NCBI RefSeq assembly: GCF_018614585.1
Contig: NZ_JAGGOI010000013.1
Coordinates: 1 to 55,801 of the forward strand
Direction: 5' to 3'
Source: Streptomyces sp. ISL-1
GTDB lineage: Bacteria > Actinomycetota > Actinomycetes > Streptomycetales > Streptomycetaceae
Length of the DNA stretch: 55,801 nucleotides
Shown: piece by piece, positions 9,524-17,677 of the stretch
How positions within the stretch are numbered: position 1 is the first letter of the stretch
How the letters are laid out: each line of letters opens with the position of its first letter
The notes under the pieces: model-generated
Databases searched by the model: none
What the model was told of the DNA's origin: nothing
What the model saw: the letters and a program-made list of their open reading frames with translations, nothing else
Made by a program: the position numbers and the translations under genes

Positions 9524-10381
9524 GTGAGCGAATCCAGGAAACTGGGCACGGCGCTGCGCGGCTGGCGCGACCGGACAGCCCCCGCCACGGTCGGACTGCC
9601 CGCCGGCGGAGTACGGCGGGCCGCGGGCCTTCGGCGCGAGGAACTGGCTCAGCTCGCCGGCCTGTCGGTGGACTACATCACCCGCCTCGAACAGGGCCGG
9701 TCCACCTCACCGTCCCAGCAGGTCCTGTCCTCGCTCGCCCGCGCCCTGCGGCTGTCGGCGGCGGAACGAGAGCACCTGTTCCTCCTCGCCGGCCAGTCGG
9801 CGCCCGGCCCCGGACAGCTGTCGGCGCACATACCGCCCGGGGTCCGGCGACTGCTCGACCAACTGGACAGCGCACCACTGAGCGTGCACGACGCCGCCTG
9901 GAACCTGATCCTGTGGAACCCACTGTGGGCGGCCCTGTTCGGAGACGCATCGTCGCTGCACGGACGTGAGCGCAATATCGTGTGGCGCCACTTCGCCGGC
10001 CTGCCCGGCCGGGTCAGCCACACCCCCGAGCAGGAGGCCCGATTCGAGGCGGCCGTGGTCGCCGACCTCAGGGCGGCGACCGCCCGCTACCCCACCGACG
10101 CCGGCCTGCGCTCCCTGATCAAGGACCTGCGGGGCGTCAGCACCGACTTCGCACGCCTGTGGGACACCGCAATCGTGGGCGTCCACGAGACGGACACCAA
10201 GACCATCCACCACCCCGACATCGGAACGCTCACCCTCGACTGCGACGTGCTCATAGCCCCCGGCAGCGATCTGCGCATCGTCACCTACACCGCCGCCCCC
10301 AACAGCGAGGCCGCCGACAAACTCAAGCTCCTCGTCGTCATCGGCACCCAGGCCATGACCGAGGACGGCACCCCGGCATAG
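9524..10381 (+). CDS. HTH transcriptional regulator with MmyB-like ligand-binding domain
   Basis: A 285-residue protein. The N-terminal XRE-type HTH spans about residues 30-85 (LRREELAQLAGLSVDYITRL, then EQGRSTSPS). An MmyB-like PAS-fold C-terminal domain follows, with VHDAAWNLILWNPLWAALFGD and the terminal segment HHPDIGTLTLDCDVL. Members of this family bind small hydrophobic ligands and usually repress an adjacent oxidoreductase gene. GTG at 9524 is chosen: it follows a G-rich stretch and starts the family-typical MSESRKLGTALRGWR. Longer frames upstream would cross the divergent promoter. Confidence 0.88.
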   Translation: MSESRKLGTALRGWRDRTAPATVGLPAGGVRRAAGLRREELAQLAGLSVDYITRLEQGRSTSPSQQVLSSLARALRLSAAEREHLFLLAGQSAPGPGQLSAHIPPGVRRLLDQLDSAPLSVHDAAWNLILWNPLWAALFGDASSLHGRERNIVWRHFAGLPGRVSHTPEQEARFEAAVVADLRAATARYPTDAGLRSLIKDLRGVSTDFARLWDTAIVGVHETDTKTIHHPDIGTLTLDCDVLIAPGSDLRIVTYTAAPNSEAADKLKLLVVIGTQAMTEDGTPA

Positions 10382-10455
10382 ATGTCGACGGCGACACACC
10401 CGGCACCCGCGGGCCGAGGCCGGGCACGCTACGAGGCCGCCTCCCCTGTAGGTTC

Positions 10456-10695
10456 TCAGCCGCCAGAGGGAAGGTGGTGCCGCCCTCGCCGGGTGGCTGC
10501 CGGAAGCATGATGTCGAGGACGATCGCGTCGTACGCCGTCTCACGTGCCCGCCACAGGCCGTCCGTACCGTCGAGCGCGCCATCGACGGCGAAGCCCTCC
10601 GCCTCCAGACCGTTGCGAGCCCCTCGTCGAACCCGCTCCTCGTCCTCGTGGACGGAAGCGTCCGAGCCGCGCGCTCCGTCGCGTTTCGGCCTCAT
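10456..10695 (-). pseudogene. Truncated OmpR-type response regulator receiver domain
   Basis: The reading GLEAEGFAVDGALDGTDG, then LWRARETAYDAIVLDIMLP, matches helix 1 to strand 3 of OmpR-family receiver domains, including the phospho-acceptor Asp in LDIMLP. The first ~30 residues are eroded: VHEDEERVRRG resembles the usual VVEDEERVRRG acidic pocket. After LDIMLP the homology stops and the frame ends within 14 codons. The remaining receiver half, the DNA-binding domain and any partner kinase are missing. The rest of the 434-bp gap (10382-10455 and 10696-10815) shows nothing I can name. Confidence 0.7.
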
Positions 10696-10815
10696 ACCGG
10701 CTTGAGGGCCAAGACGTTACCGGCGGTACTGGCAACATCACCCGATGCCCACCATCATGGCGCATACATGCCAATGACAGCTCGCCGGGCACGCCGCGCT
10801 CCGCGAGGGAAACGG

Positions 10816-12768
10816 GTGGTCGTGAACAGGTCTTTCGTCAGGTCGGCGCTGGCCGCCGCGATGCTGGGCGTCCTGGCGGGTGCTTCGCTCGCGCCTGCGG
10901 CGACGGCCGAGCCGGGTCCCCCCGATCCCACGCGAGCCGGGCATGCCACCGAACTCGCCGCCGTCCGGTCGGCGCAGGCATGGACCCCTCCGCTGAGTAC
11001 CCGGGGCCGGTACGTCGTCGACGCCGACGGCAACCGGTTCAAGCTGAAGTCGGGCAACTGGCACGGGGCGAGCGGTACATGGACCGGTTCGGGCAGCGCC
11101 GACGACCCGGCGAACAACCACGCGGGCGAGAAGTCGGACCGTATGCCGCTGGGCCTGGACCGCGCCCCGATGTCCGAGATCGTCGCCGGATTCCGCGAAC
11201 TCGGTCTCAACAGCGTCCGCCTCCCCTTCTCCAACGAGATGGTCCACGACACTCGCCCGGTCGCGGACGCCTCGTTGGCAGCCAACCCACAGCTGAAGGG
11301 GAAGACACCTCTCCAGGTCTACGACGCCACCGTCAAGGCCCTGACGGACGCGGGCCTCGCGGTGATCCTCAACAACCACACCAACACGACGCGCTGGTGC
11401 TGCGGCGTCGACGGCAACGAGCGGTGGAACGCGAGCCGGAGCACCGAGAACTGGGAGAGCGACTGGCTGTTCATGGCCCGTCGCTACCGGGACAACCCAC
11501 GGGTCGTCGGCGCCGATCTCTACAACGAAGTACGCCGCTCCATCCTCGACGACCCCAACTGGGGCCTCGGCGACCGGCACGACTGGTTCGCCGCGTCACA
11601 GCACCTGGGAGACCGGATCCTTCAGGAGGCCAATCCGGACCTGCTGGTGATCGTCGAAGGGATCAACTGGACCGGGATTCCCGTGGACGGTCTCCCGCAC
11701 GAACGGCCCACCCTCGAGCCCGTTCAGCGGCTCTCGCACACCCTCGTGCGATCCGGAAAACTCGTGTACTCGGCCCACTTCTACGACTACACGGGACCGA
11801 ACCACACCGGCGCCACCGGCACCGGAGAGACCTCCGACCCCCGCTACCGCGACTTCAGCCGCTCCGAGCTGTACGACGTGCTGCGGCGGCAGGCCTTCTA
11901 CGTCGCCTCGCAAGCCGACCGGCACTTCACCGCACCGGTGTGGATCAGCGAGTTCGGCGTCGGAGGCCGGGAGGAGACGGGTGCGAAGCAGCGCGCCTGG
12001 TTCCAGAACTTCGTCGACGTCCTCATCGAGACGGACGCCGACTTCGCCTACTGGCCGCTCGTCGGCTGGCACGAGGACCGCAAGGGCAACGGCTGGGCGC
12101 TGCTGCACTGGGACTCCGCGGGGCGGCGGGCGGGTCTCTTCGACGGGGACGACTGGCGCGCCGGGCCCTGGGCGCGGCTGGTCGAAGCACCCGGCCGGAC
12201 GGGCGAGGTCGCCCCGGCCGACCGCTGGTCGATGCTGAGCCCGGACCACGGGGACTTCGTCCAGTCACTGCGGATGCGCGAAGTCCAGGACTGGGACCAC
12301 GGGGCGCGGAAGGCGGCGTGCCCGGACGACCAGCGGCTGGCCGGACTCAGCCACTCCGGCAACCGGGGACTGTGCACCGACGCCGGAGCCCGCGGTCTTC
12401 GTGCACCGGGCGGCGCCCATGAGGTGGTCCGCGACGAACGGCACGTCGAACCCGGCCGCGACTGGGCCTCCGGATACACCAAGCTCCAGTGCCCGTCGCG
12501 GCACTTTCTGATCGGCTACAGCGTGCGCGGGGCCGCCGTGTCCGCGGCCCTGTGCGCCGAGGCGGGCGAACCGCTGGGGGCGGCGGGCCGGACCGTATGG
12601 TTCGACCGGTCCGACGGCCGCCCGCCGGCGGCGGGCGGAGGCGACTTCGCGTACGGCCACCGCAAGGGGCAGTGCGCGGACGACGAGTACGCCGCCGGTA
12701 TCGCGTACACCGGCCGCCTGGGCTCGTCCCGCACCCCGGACGCGCTCCTGTGCCGGAAGCTGCGCTGA
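10816..12768 (+). CDS. Secreted glycoside hydrolase family 5 (cellulase-like) protein
   Basis: About 650 residues. An N-terminal signal peptide (VVVNRSFVRSALAAAMLGVL, ending near APAATAEPG) directs secretion. The GH5 barrel spans about residues 75-450. DLYNEV carries the Asn-Glu acid/base pair and WISEFGVGG the nucleophile Glu; NNHTNTTRW and YSAHFYDYTG fit GH5 strands. The C-terminal ~180 residues contain several Cys (AACPDDQRL, GLCTDAG, KLQCPSRHF, GQCADDEYA) and may form a disulfide-bonded accessory domain. GTG at 10816 is chosen because GAGGGA precedes it by 5 nt; ATG at 10768 and GTG at 10822 are alternatives. The likely substrate is a beta-glucan; specificity is not determinable here. Confidence 0.8.
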   Translation: MVVNRSFVRSALAAAMLGVLAGASLAPAATAEPGPPDPTRAGHATELAAVRSAQAWTPPLSTRGRYVVDADGNRFKLKSGNWHGASGTWTGSGSADDPANNHAGEKSDRMPLGLDRAPMSEIVAGFRELGLNSVRLPFSNEMVHDTRPVADASLAANPQLKGKTPLQVYDATVKALTDAGLAVILNNHTNTTRWCCGVDGNERWNASRSTENWESDWLFMARRYRDNPRVVGADLYNEVRRSILDDPNWGLGDRHDWFAASQHLGDRILQEANPDLLVIVEGINWTGIPVDGLPHERPTLEPVQRLSHTLVRSGKLVYSAHFYDYTGPNHTGATGTGETSDPRYRDFSRSELYDVLRRQAFYVASQADRHFTAPVWISEFGVGGREETGAKQRAWFQNFVDVLIETDADFAYWPLVGWHEDRKGNGWALLHWDSAGRRAGLFDGDDWRAGPWARLVEAPGRTGEVAPADRWSMLSPDHGDFVQSLRMREVQDWDHGARKAACPDDQRLAGLSHSGNRGLCTDAGARGLRAPGGAHEVVRDERHVEPGRDWASGYTKLQCPSRHFLIGYSVRGAAVSAALCAEAGEPLGAAGRTVWFDRSDGRPPAAGGGDFAYGHRKGQCADDEYAAGIAYTGRLGSSRTPDALLCRKLR

Positions 12769-12828
12769 AGCCCCGGGCCCAGCCTCACCCGGGTGAGTGA
12801 CACGCATCGCCCGTGCGCGTCGGGCCCG

Positions 12829-13551
12829 TCACGCGGGCGGTCCGCCGGCCTCGGGTGCGAAGGCCTCCCCTGTCACGTCGCGGGCGAAACTGGCCCGTTG
12901 AAACCCGTAGGTGCCGATGTCCGAGACCTTGATCATGATGCAGAAGCGCTCGACCGACGTGAGGCGGTCGGCGATCTCCCGGTAGTTCCGCTTGAGGTAG
13001 TGGACGGCGGCCTGATTCGCCAAGGAACTCTGGCCGCAGATGAGAACCACCGGGCGTGTGGCCTCCGGCGGCATGAATTTGGCCACCACGGTGTGTTCGA
13101 CGTGGTCGTGTTCAAACAGGTAGCGGTGCTCGCCCACGACGATGGCCGCCGAGTCGGGCGCTGGACCGTACGGAACGATGCGAACGCCCGGTAGATGGGC
13201 AGCCAGATGGCCGCCGGTGCGGACGTTGGCGTCACCCAGCGGGCCGCCTATGCAGTACTCGGTACGGTTGTCGTTGCTGCCCCGGAAGTCGTCACTGGAC
13301 TCCGTGACGACATCGCAGCCGAGCTGGCTCGCCAGCGTCGCGACTTCGATCATGGCCCGGATCTCCTTGTGGGTGGCGACTCCTTTCACGTTGTGCTTGT
13401 TGCCCATGACGACTAAGCACGTCTCCCCCGGGACCAGGCCGAAGAAATCGGCCTTGCGTCGCAGCACCCGGGCGTCCTTGCCGCGCTCCCAGAGCCAGAC
13501 GAACGCACCGCCGATGAGGCTGGTCGCCAGTCCGACCAGCACGTTGACCAC
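12829..13551 (-). CDS. Membrane-anchored protein of unknown function with a Rossmann-like domain
   Basis: About 240 residues. An N-terminal transmembrane helix (LVGLATSLIGGAFVWLWERG) is followed by a basic stretch and a soluble domain of alternating strands and helices: TCLVVMGNKHN, EIRAMIEVATLASQLGCDVV, RTEYCIGGPLGDANVRTGGH, RPVVLICGQSSLANQAAVHY, IGTYGFQRASFARDVT. I do not recognise the family; the pattern suggests a nucleotide- or sugar-nucleotide-binding fold, which is inference. The start is uncertain. GTG at 13551 is 17 nt from the only good ribosome site (GAAGGGGGAG, 13578-13569), whereas an in-frame ATC at 13563 is ideally spaced. The upstream neighbour is a decayed glycosyltransferase. 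Confidence 0.7.
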   Translation of the reverse strand: MVNVLVGLATSLIGGAFVWLWERGKDARVLRRKADFFGLVPGETCLVVMGNKHNVKGVATHKEIRAMIEVATLASQLGCDVVTESSDDFRGSNDNRTEYCIGGPLGDANVRTGGHLAAHLPGVRIVPYGPAPDSAAIVVGEHRYLFEHDHVEHTVVAKFMPPEATRPVVLICGQSSLANQAAVHYLKRNYREIADRLTSVERFCIMIKVSDIGTYGFQRASFARDVTGEAFAPEAGGPPA

Positions 13552-13613
13552 GAGTGAGTAGATAGCTGCTCCCCCTTCGTTCAGCTGTCGTTCAGCGGTG
13601 CGGGCCGGCGATG

Positions 13614-14010
13614 TCAGAACCCCAGGGTGGTGAGGAGTTCGTCGACCGCACGTGACCACGGCAGCCGCTCGGCCAGGTCGACACGGAGTGCTTCGGCGGC
13701 CGCGAACTTCTCTTTGCTCTCCGAGAGCATGCCGTCGATCGCCCGGGCCCACGTCTGGATGTCGGTGGCGGTGTCGCCCGACATGGGCACCACCCAGACG
13801 CGGCCGCCTCGTCGCCGAGCGCCTCCCTCAGCAGGTCTCCGAGCCCGCTCGCCTCGCTCACCAGCACGGGTGCCCTCCACGATGGCCTCCTGCCCCACGA
13901 GGCCGAAGCCCTCGGCGCGGGACGGCATGATGACGAGGCTCGCCCGAATGAGGTCGTCCGCGAGATGCTCCGCGTCCTATCGACGAACACCTCGTCCCGC
14001 AGGGAGGAAC
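13614..14010 (-). pseudogene. Frameshifted group 1 glycosyltransferase fragment
   Basis: Pieces of a GT-B (group 1, GT4-like) C-terminal domain lie in alternating frames. One frame reads AEHLADDLIRASLVIMPSRA and EGFGLVGQEAIVEGT, the classical EX7E donor-binding motif. A second frame continues VLVSEASGLGDLLREALGDE. The first frame resumes with RVWVVPMSGDTATDIQTWAR and runs to a C-terminal LLTTLGF. Joining them needs shifts near 13868 and 13810, plus one near 13985 where LRDEVFVDR in the second frame leads in. The N-terminal domain is absent. It is an inactive remnant unless the sequence contains errors. Confidence 0.7.
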
Positions 14011-14368
14011 TGGGCCCGTGCGTCTTCGATCCTGTCGCGCCTCCGGGGCCGGAGGGTCGGCAGAGGTCTACGACGTACTGCAGGTATCGCAAGTGGAAAC
14101 TGCCGCCCTTCCAGGGCGGGCGCCACACGACCGCGCCGACGAATCCAGCGAGGGTGGCCAACAGGACGGCGTACCATCCCCCGCTGGACACCGACGCGAG
14201 TACGGCGCTGACAGCGCCGACGTTCGAACCCGCTCCCACCCCACCGGCGAAGCGACTTGTGATCGCGGTCCGCCTGACCAATATGACGCCCCCGATTCCG
14301 CAACCTAGGCCGCATAGCCGTACTACGGTCACGTCTTTCATACCGCTTGCACAGCTTCGGGTGCACAC
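14011..14368 (-). pseudogene. Remnant of a small membrane protein
   Basis: The same frame as part of the glycosyltransferase remnant encodes hydrophobic segments (GAVSAVLASVSSGGWYAVLL, ATLAGFVGAVVWRPPW), then HLRYLQYVVDLCR. A different frame continues with RDRIEDARAQFLPAG, suggesting another frameshift near 14040. There is no convincing start or ribosome site. It may be the amino end of the same decayed locus or a separate gene; its function is unknown. Confidence 0.35.
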
Positions 14369-14516
14369 AAATGCCCGGATCGAGATGCGGAAATGAGAAC
14401 GAGAGCGGCAGACGAGTCGGGCTGTACGCCAGGTTCTCCTGAGGCACCTCGCTGACCTGCGCTCTTGCGAGCTGAACCGGTCGTGAACGCCTGTTGGCTG
14501 CGCTGTACAGCGGGGT

Positions 14517-14794
14517 CTACGGGATCTTGTCGAAGCGCTGGTAGTGAAGGAGGTCGTTGCAGTTCAGCACCAGGGTGCGCGTGGGTATGCGGTGGATGAC
14601 CTCCTGGCCAGGTACTCGCCCGGCCGCGCAGGGCGCAGCTTCCCGTACACGCCTGGGGGACGTGCGGCGATGTCCCGGTTCCTCTTCGTGCTCAGCCGGA
14701 ACGTCGGCCGACGCTTCTCCAACTCCTCCAGCCACCGGTCATTTTGAGACGCTGACAGGCGGCGGCTGTAGGTTTCCAATTCGGAATGCCACAT
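14517..14794 (-). pseudogene. Mu-type transposase/integrase fragment
   Basis: The frame contains WLEELEKRRPTFRLSTKRNR and DIAARPPGVYGKLRPARPGE, which resembles the segment just before the DDE catalytic core of Mu-type (rve) transposases in Streptomyces. It then breaks; another frame carries EVIHRIPTRTLVLNCNDLLH and ends at a stop. The catalytic core is missing, so it cannot be active. It marks past transposition next to the decayed genes at 13614-14368. I saw nothing nameable in 14369-14516 or 14795-14897. Confidence 0.5.
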
Positions 14795-14897
14795 TCCGTT
14801 TAGGTGGGCTGGGCTTTTGCTGGTCGTCTCGCCTATGGGCCACGCGGTTCCGTCTCACGATCTTGGCCCATCGGCGAGTCCTCTCGGCCGAGACCCC

Positions 14898-15506
14898 TCA
14901 TTGCTGGCACCACCACCCCCGATCGGCTTGCCAGTCCTGCAGCCAGGCCACGAAGTCGACCTCTGGCTCTGCTTCTGCTCCCGCGTCCACAAAGGGCGCC
15001 ACACATCCGTCCCCCAGCCACCAGACCCGGCCGCGCTGGGGTCCGGTCACGATGAGGATCCAGAACTCACAATCACGGCTGCTACCCAAGAGGATCGAGC
15101 CGTGCCGATAGATGCTGTGCAGCAGGGGTGAGTGCTCATCGTGGTCGTAGTAGTCGTACTCCCACTGCCACTCCTCCTCGAGGGGGAAAGGCACGGCCGG
15201 CTCCCGTGAGGCCGTCCCATCGAACGGTTCGGGGCTCAGCCAGCACTCTGCCTCCCAGTGCTGCCAGCTCTCGGGAAGTCCGCCCAATGGAAGCAGCCCA
15301 TGCGCAGTGGATGGACCCGTCAGCGAGCCGTTGGAAACCTCGGCGATGAGAGTCCGGTACGGCTCAGGCAGTTCAACGTCATGTGCGGTTTCCCAAGCCC
15401 GAACGCCGGCCTGACCAAGGGGAGGGTGACGCCGGCTGCTGGGAACGGCCTCGCTGAGGGTGGTGATAGCAGCCTGGAGCCGCCGCTTCACTGGGTCATC
15501 TGACAT
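14898..15506 (-). CDS. SMI1/KNR4 (SUKH) family protein
   Basis: A 202-residue soluble acidic protein. ELPEPYRTLIAEVSNGS matches the SUKH core (LP..Y..f....NG), followed by LLPLGGL, an aromatic-rich middle (EEEWQWEYDYYDHDEHS), GSILLGSSRDCEFWILIVTG with the typical late strand, and GRVWWLGDGCVAPF. Bacterial SUKH proteins are commonly immunity proteins for polymorphic toxins, but no toxin gene is visible within several kilobases. It may be an orphan immunity gene or serve another role. It lies in the accessory stretch beside a transposase remnant. Confidence 0.75.
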   Translation of the reverse strand: MSDDPVKRRLQAAITTLSEAVPSSRRHPPLGQAGVRAWETAHDVELPEPYRTLIAEVSNGSLTGPSTAHGLLPLGGLPESWQHWEAECWLSPEPFDGTASREPAVPFPLEEEWQWEYDYYDHDEHSPLLHSIYRHGSILLGSSRDCEFWILIVTGPQRGRVWWLGDGCVAPFVDAGAEAEPEVDFVAWLQDWQADRGWWCQQ

Positions 15507-15742
15507 GAGGGTCCATTCGGTGGTGAGGGCGCGCGAGTGAAGGTGTCCGCGACGTCCGCCCCTGGGATCGCTCCGGGCCCGAGCTCCTCAACAAGCTGGA
15601 CCACTCCGCCCCAGGCAGAATCGCCGCGTCTCCCGGCTGGGCGCGATGCCCGGCCACCCAATCTGCTGCTGCCCCGGGTGGTCGGCTGAGCCGCGGGTGG
15701 TCGGCCGAGAGCTGAGCGGGACCGGCCGCGCCCGGTACGGCA

Positions 15743-15779
15743 GCAGGGCCCGGACCGCGCGTCGCGGTCCGGGCCCTGC
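15743..15779 (-). terminator. Terminator of the DUF6243-like gene
   Basis: A perfect 16-bp GC-rich stem (GCAGGGCCCGGACCGC, 15743-15758, with 15764-15779) and a 5-nt loop, 33 bp after the stop of the gene at 15812. The remaining gap 15507-15742 contains no gene I can support; one plus-strand frame reads VRDVRPWDRSGPELLNKLDH and may be a relic. Confidence 0.75.
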
Positions 15780-15811
15780 CCCGTGCGGTACCGCCCTGCG
15801 GCGGCGGTGCG

Positions 15812-16027
15812 TCAGCTCTGTGCGGTGTCGTCGCCCGCCTGCCCGGAGCCCTCAGCTGCGCCTGCCTTCTCGCGCATCTTGCGCACCAGCTCCGCCTTCT
15901 GGTCGGCTGCACCCTGGCGGTCGAGGTTGCGGTGCGGACCGTTGTTCTGCCGTTCGGCGCGGGACAGCTTCTTGCGCTGGCCGCCGCCCATGCCCACGGG
16001 GTTGTTGATGTTCTTGCTCACGGTCAT
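15812..16027 (-). CDS. Small DUF6243-like protein
   Basis: A 71-residue, highly charged, cytoplasmic protein: MTVSKNINNPVGMGGGQRKK, followed by LSRAERQNNG, KAELVRKMREK and an acidic tail. It resembles the DUF6243 family of Streptomyces, whose function is unknown. The ATG is preceded by GGGAGAA at 5 nt. It stands alone with its own terminator. The basic helical segment could bind nucleic acid, but this is speculation. Confidence 0.75.
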   Translation of the reverse strand: MTVSKNINNPVGMGGGQRKKLSRAERQNNGPHRNLDRQGAADQKAELVRKMREKAGAAEGSGQAGDDTAQS

Positions 16028-16211
16028 GGGTTCTCCCGGTAATGATGTGAAGTGATCTACGGATTCATCGGTGGGGGACGGGGGCGACGTTGAAGGACGT
16101 CAGCAGGGACCCATCACGCTCTCACTCGTAAATCGGCGTCTGGAAGAACATGACAAAGACGTTACCCGGTTCCGTCGGCCCCGCACACCAACCTTTTCGC
16201 CGCCCCGCGCC

Positions 16212-17645
16212 TCAGGCCGTACGCCTCAGCAGCGCCAGGTACATCGCGTCCGTGCCGTGCAGATGCGGCCACAGCTGCACATCGGGACCGTCGCCCAGCG
16301 CGGGCACACCCGGCATCAGGGGCCTCGCGTCCACCCACTCCGCCTCGGCGGCCGGGCCGCCGCGTCCGTTCAGCACGTCCTCGACGACCACCCGGGTCTC
16401 GGCGAGATGCGGCGAGCAGGTCGCGTAGCCGACCACTCCTCCGATCCGTACGGCCGCCAACGCCTCGCGCAGCAACGCGCGTTGGAGCGGCGCGAAGCCC
16501 TCCAGGTCCTCGGGACGCCGACGCCAGCGGGCCTCCGGGCGCCGTCGCAGCGCGCCGAGACCCGTGCACGGAACATCGACGAGCACCCGGTCGAAGGATC
16601 CGGGACGCCACGGCGGACGCGTGCCGTCCGCGGTGATGACCTGATACGGGCCGGGGTTGCCGGCCAGCGCCCGCTCGACCAGCCGGGCGCGGTGCTGCTG
16701 CTTCTCGGCGGCCACCAGGGACGCGCCCCGGCCCGCGGCGAACGCGGCCAGCAGCGCGGCCTTGCCTCCGGGGCCCGCACAGCTGTCGAGCCACCGCTCG
16801 TCGGGGCCGTCCAGCGGCGCATTGGCCAGCGCGATCGCGACGAGCTGACTGCCCTCGTCCTGGACGCCGGCCCGCCCCTCCCGTACGGCTTCGATGGCGC
16901 CGGGCTCGCCGCCCTCGGCCAGTCGCACGGCATACGGCGACCAGCGCCCGGGCAGCCCGGACTCCTGGCCCACGGCTTCGAGCAGTTCAGCGGCCGTGGA
17001 GCGGCCCGGCCGGGCGACGAGCGTCACCTCGGGCCGCTCGTTGTCGGCCTCCAGCAGGTCCTCGATCCCGGCGCGCCCGCCGCCCAGCGAGTCCCACAGG
17101 GCGGAGACAACCCACCGCGGATGCGAGTGCACCACGGCCAGATGGTCCTCGGCGTCCTCGTCGTAGGGCGGAGCGACCCGCTCCAGCCAGGCGTCCAGGT
17201 CGTGCTGCGCGATCTTGCGCAGGACGGCGTTGACGAACTTCGCCCGCCCGTCGCCGACCACCACCCGCGCCAGGTCCACGCTCGCCGACACGGCGGCGTG
17301 GGTCGGGATCCGCGTCCCGAGCAGCTGGTGCGCACCAAGCGCCAGCACATCGAGCACCGGCGGGTCGACCTCGCGCAGCGGCCGGTCGACGCACGTCGCG
17401 ATGATCGCGTCGTAGGTGCCCTGGCGGCGCAGCGTCCCGTACACCAGCTCGGTGGCGAGCGCGGCGTCGCGGCCGTCGAAGTCGTCGTTCTCGCGGGCCT
17501 TCTTCAGCAGGGGCGGCAGAACGAGATTGGCGTACGCGTCCCTCTCGTCGACGGCCCGCAGCGCCTCGAAGGCCAGGATCCGCACCGGATCCTTCTTCGG
17601 GCGGCGGTACGGCTTCTGGGGGCGGCGAGGTGCCTGCTCGTTCAA
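16212..17645 (-). CDS. rsmB: 16S rRNA (cytosine-C5)-methyltransferase, RsmB family
   Basis: A 477-residue protein. The N-terminal NusB-like RNA-binding domain (about residues 20-165) contains AFEALRAVDERDAYANLVLP. The SAM-dependent methyltransferase domain follows: motif I SCAGPGGKAALLAAFA, the motif IV Cys in VDVPCTGLGALRRRPE, and the catalytic Cys in YATCSPHLAETR. It should methylate C967 of 16S rRNA (E. coli numbering). The start lies 22 bp after the fmt stop, and both are probably one operon, as in many actinobacteria. Confidence 0.93.
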   Translation of the reverse strand: MNEQAPRRPQKPYRRPKKDPVRILAFEALRAVDERDAYANLVLPPLLKKARENDDFDGRDAALATELVYGTLRRQGTYDAIIATCVDRPLREVDPPVLDVLALGAHQLLGTRIPTHAAVSASVDLARVVVGDGRAKFVNAVLRKIAQHDLDAWLERVAPPYDEDAEDHLAVVHSHPRWVVSALWDSLGGGRAGIEDLLEADNERPEVTLVARPGRSTAAELLEAVGQESGLPGRWSPYAVRLAEGGEPGAIEAVREGRAGVQDEGSQLVAIALANAPLDGPDERWLDSCAGPGGKAALLAAFAAGRGASLVAAEKQQHRARLVERALAGNPGPYQVITADGTRPPWRPGSFDRVLVDVPCTGLGALRRRPEARWRRRPEDLEGFAPLQRALLREALAAVRIGGVVGYATCSPHLAETRVVVEDVLNGRGGPAAEAEWVDARPLMPGVPALGDGPDVQLWPHLHGTDAMYLALLRRTA

Positions 17646-17677
17646 AGGTGCTCCGCTGTTGAATGGGTCGAACCCTC

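Noticed and set aside
9982..10815. Extended upstream reading of the GH5 gene
   Set aside because: It overlaps the MmyB-type regulator and the response regulator relic; the signal peptide and ribosome site place the start at 10816.
13592..14368. A single 258-codon minus-strand gene
   Set aside because: Homology to glycosyltransferases jumps between frames; this frame covers only parts of it, so it is treated as remnants.
15496..15912. 138-codon minus-strand frame
   Set aside because: It spans a terminator and part of the DUF6243-like gene, has Arg/Pro-rich translation and no ribosome site.
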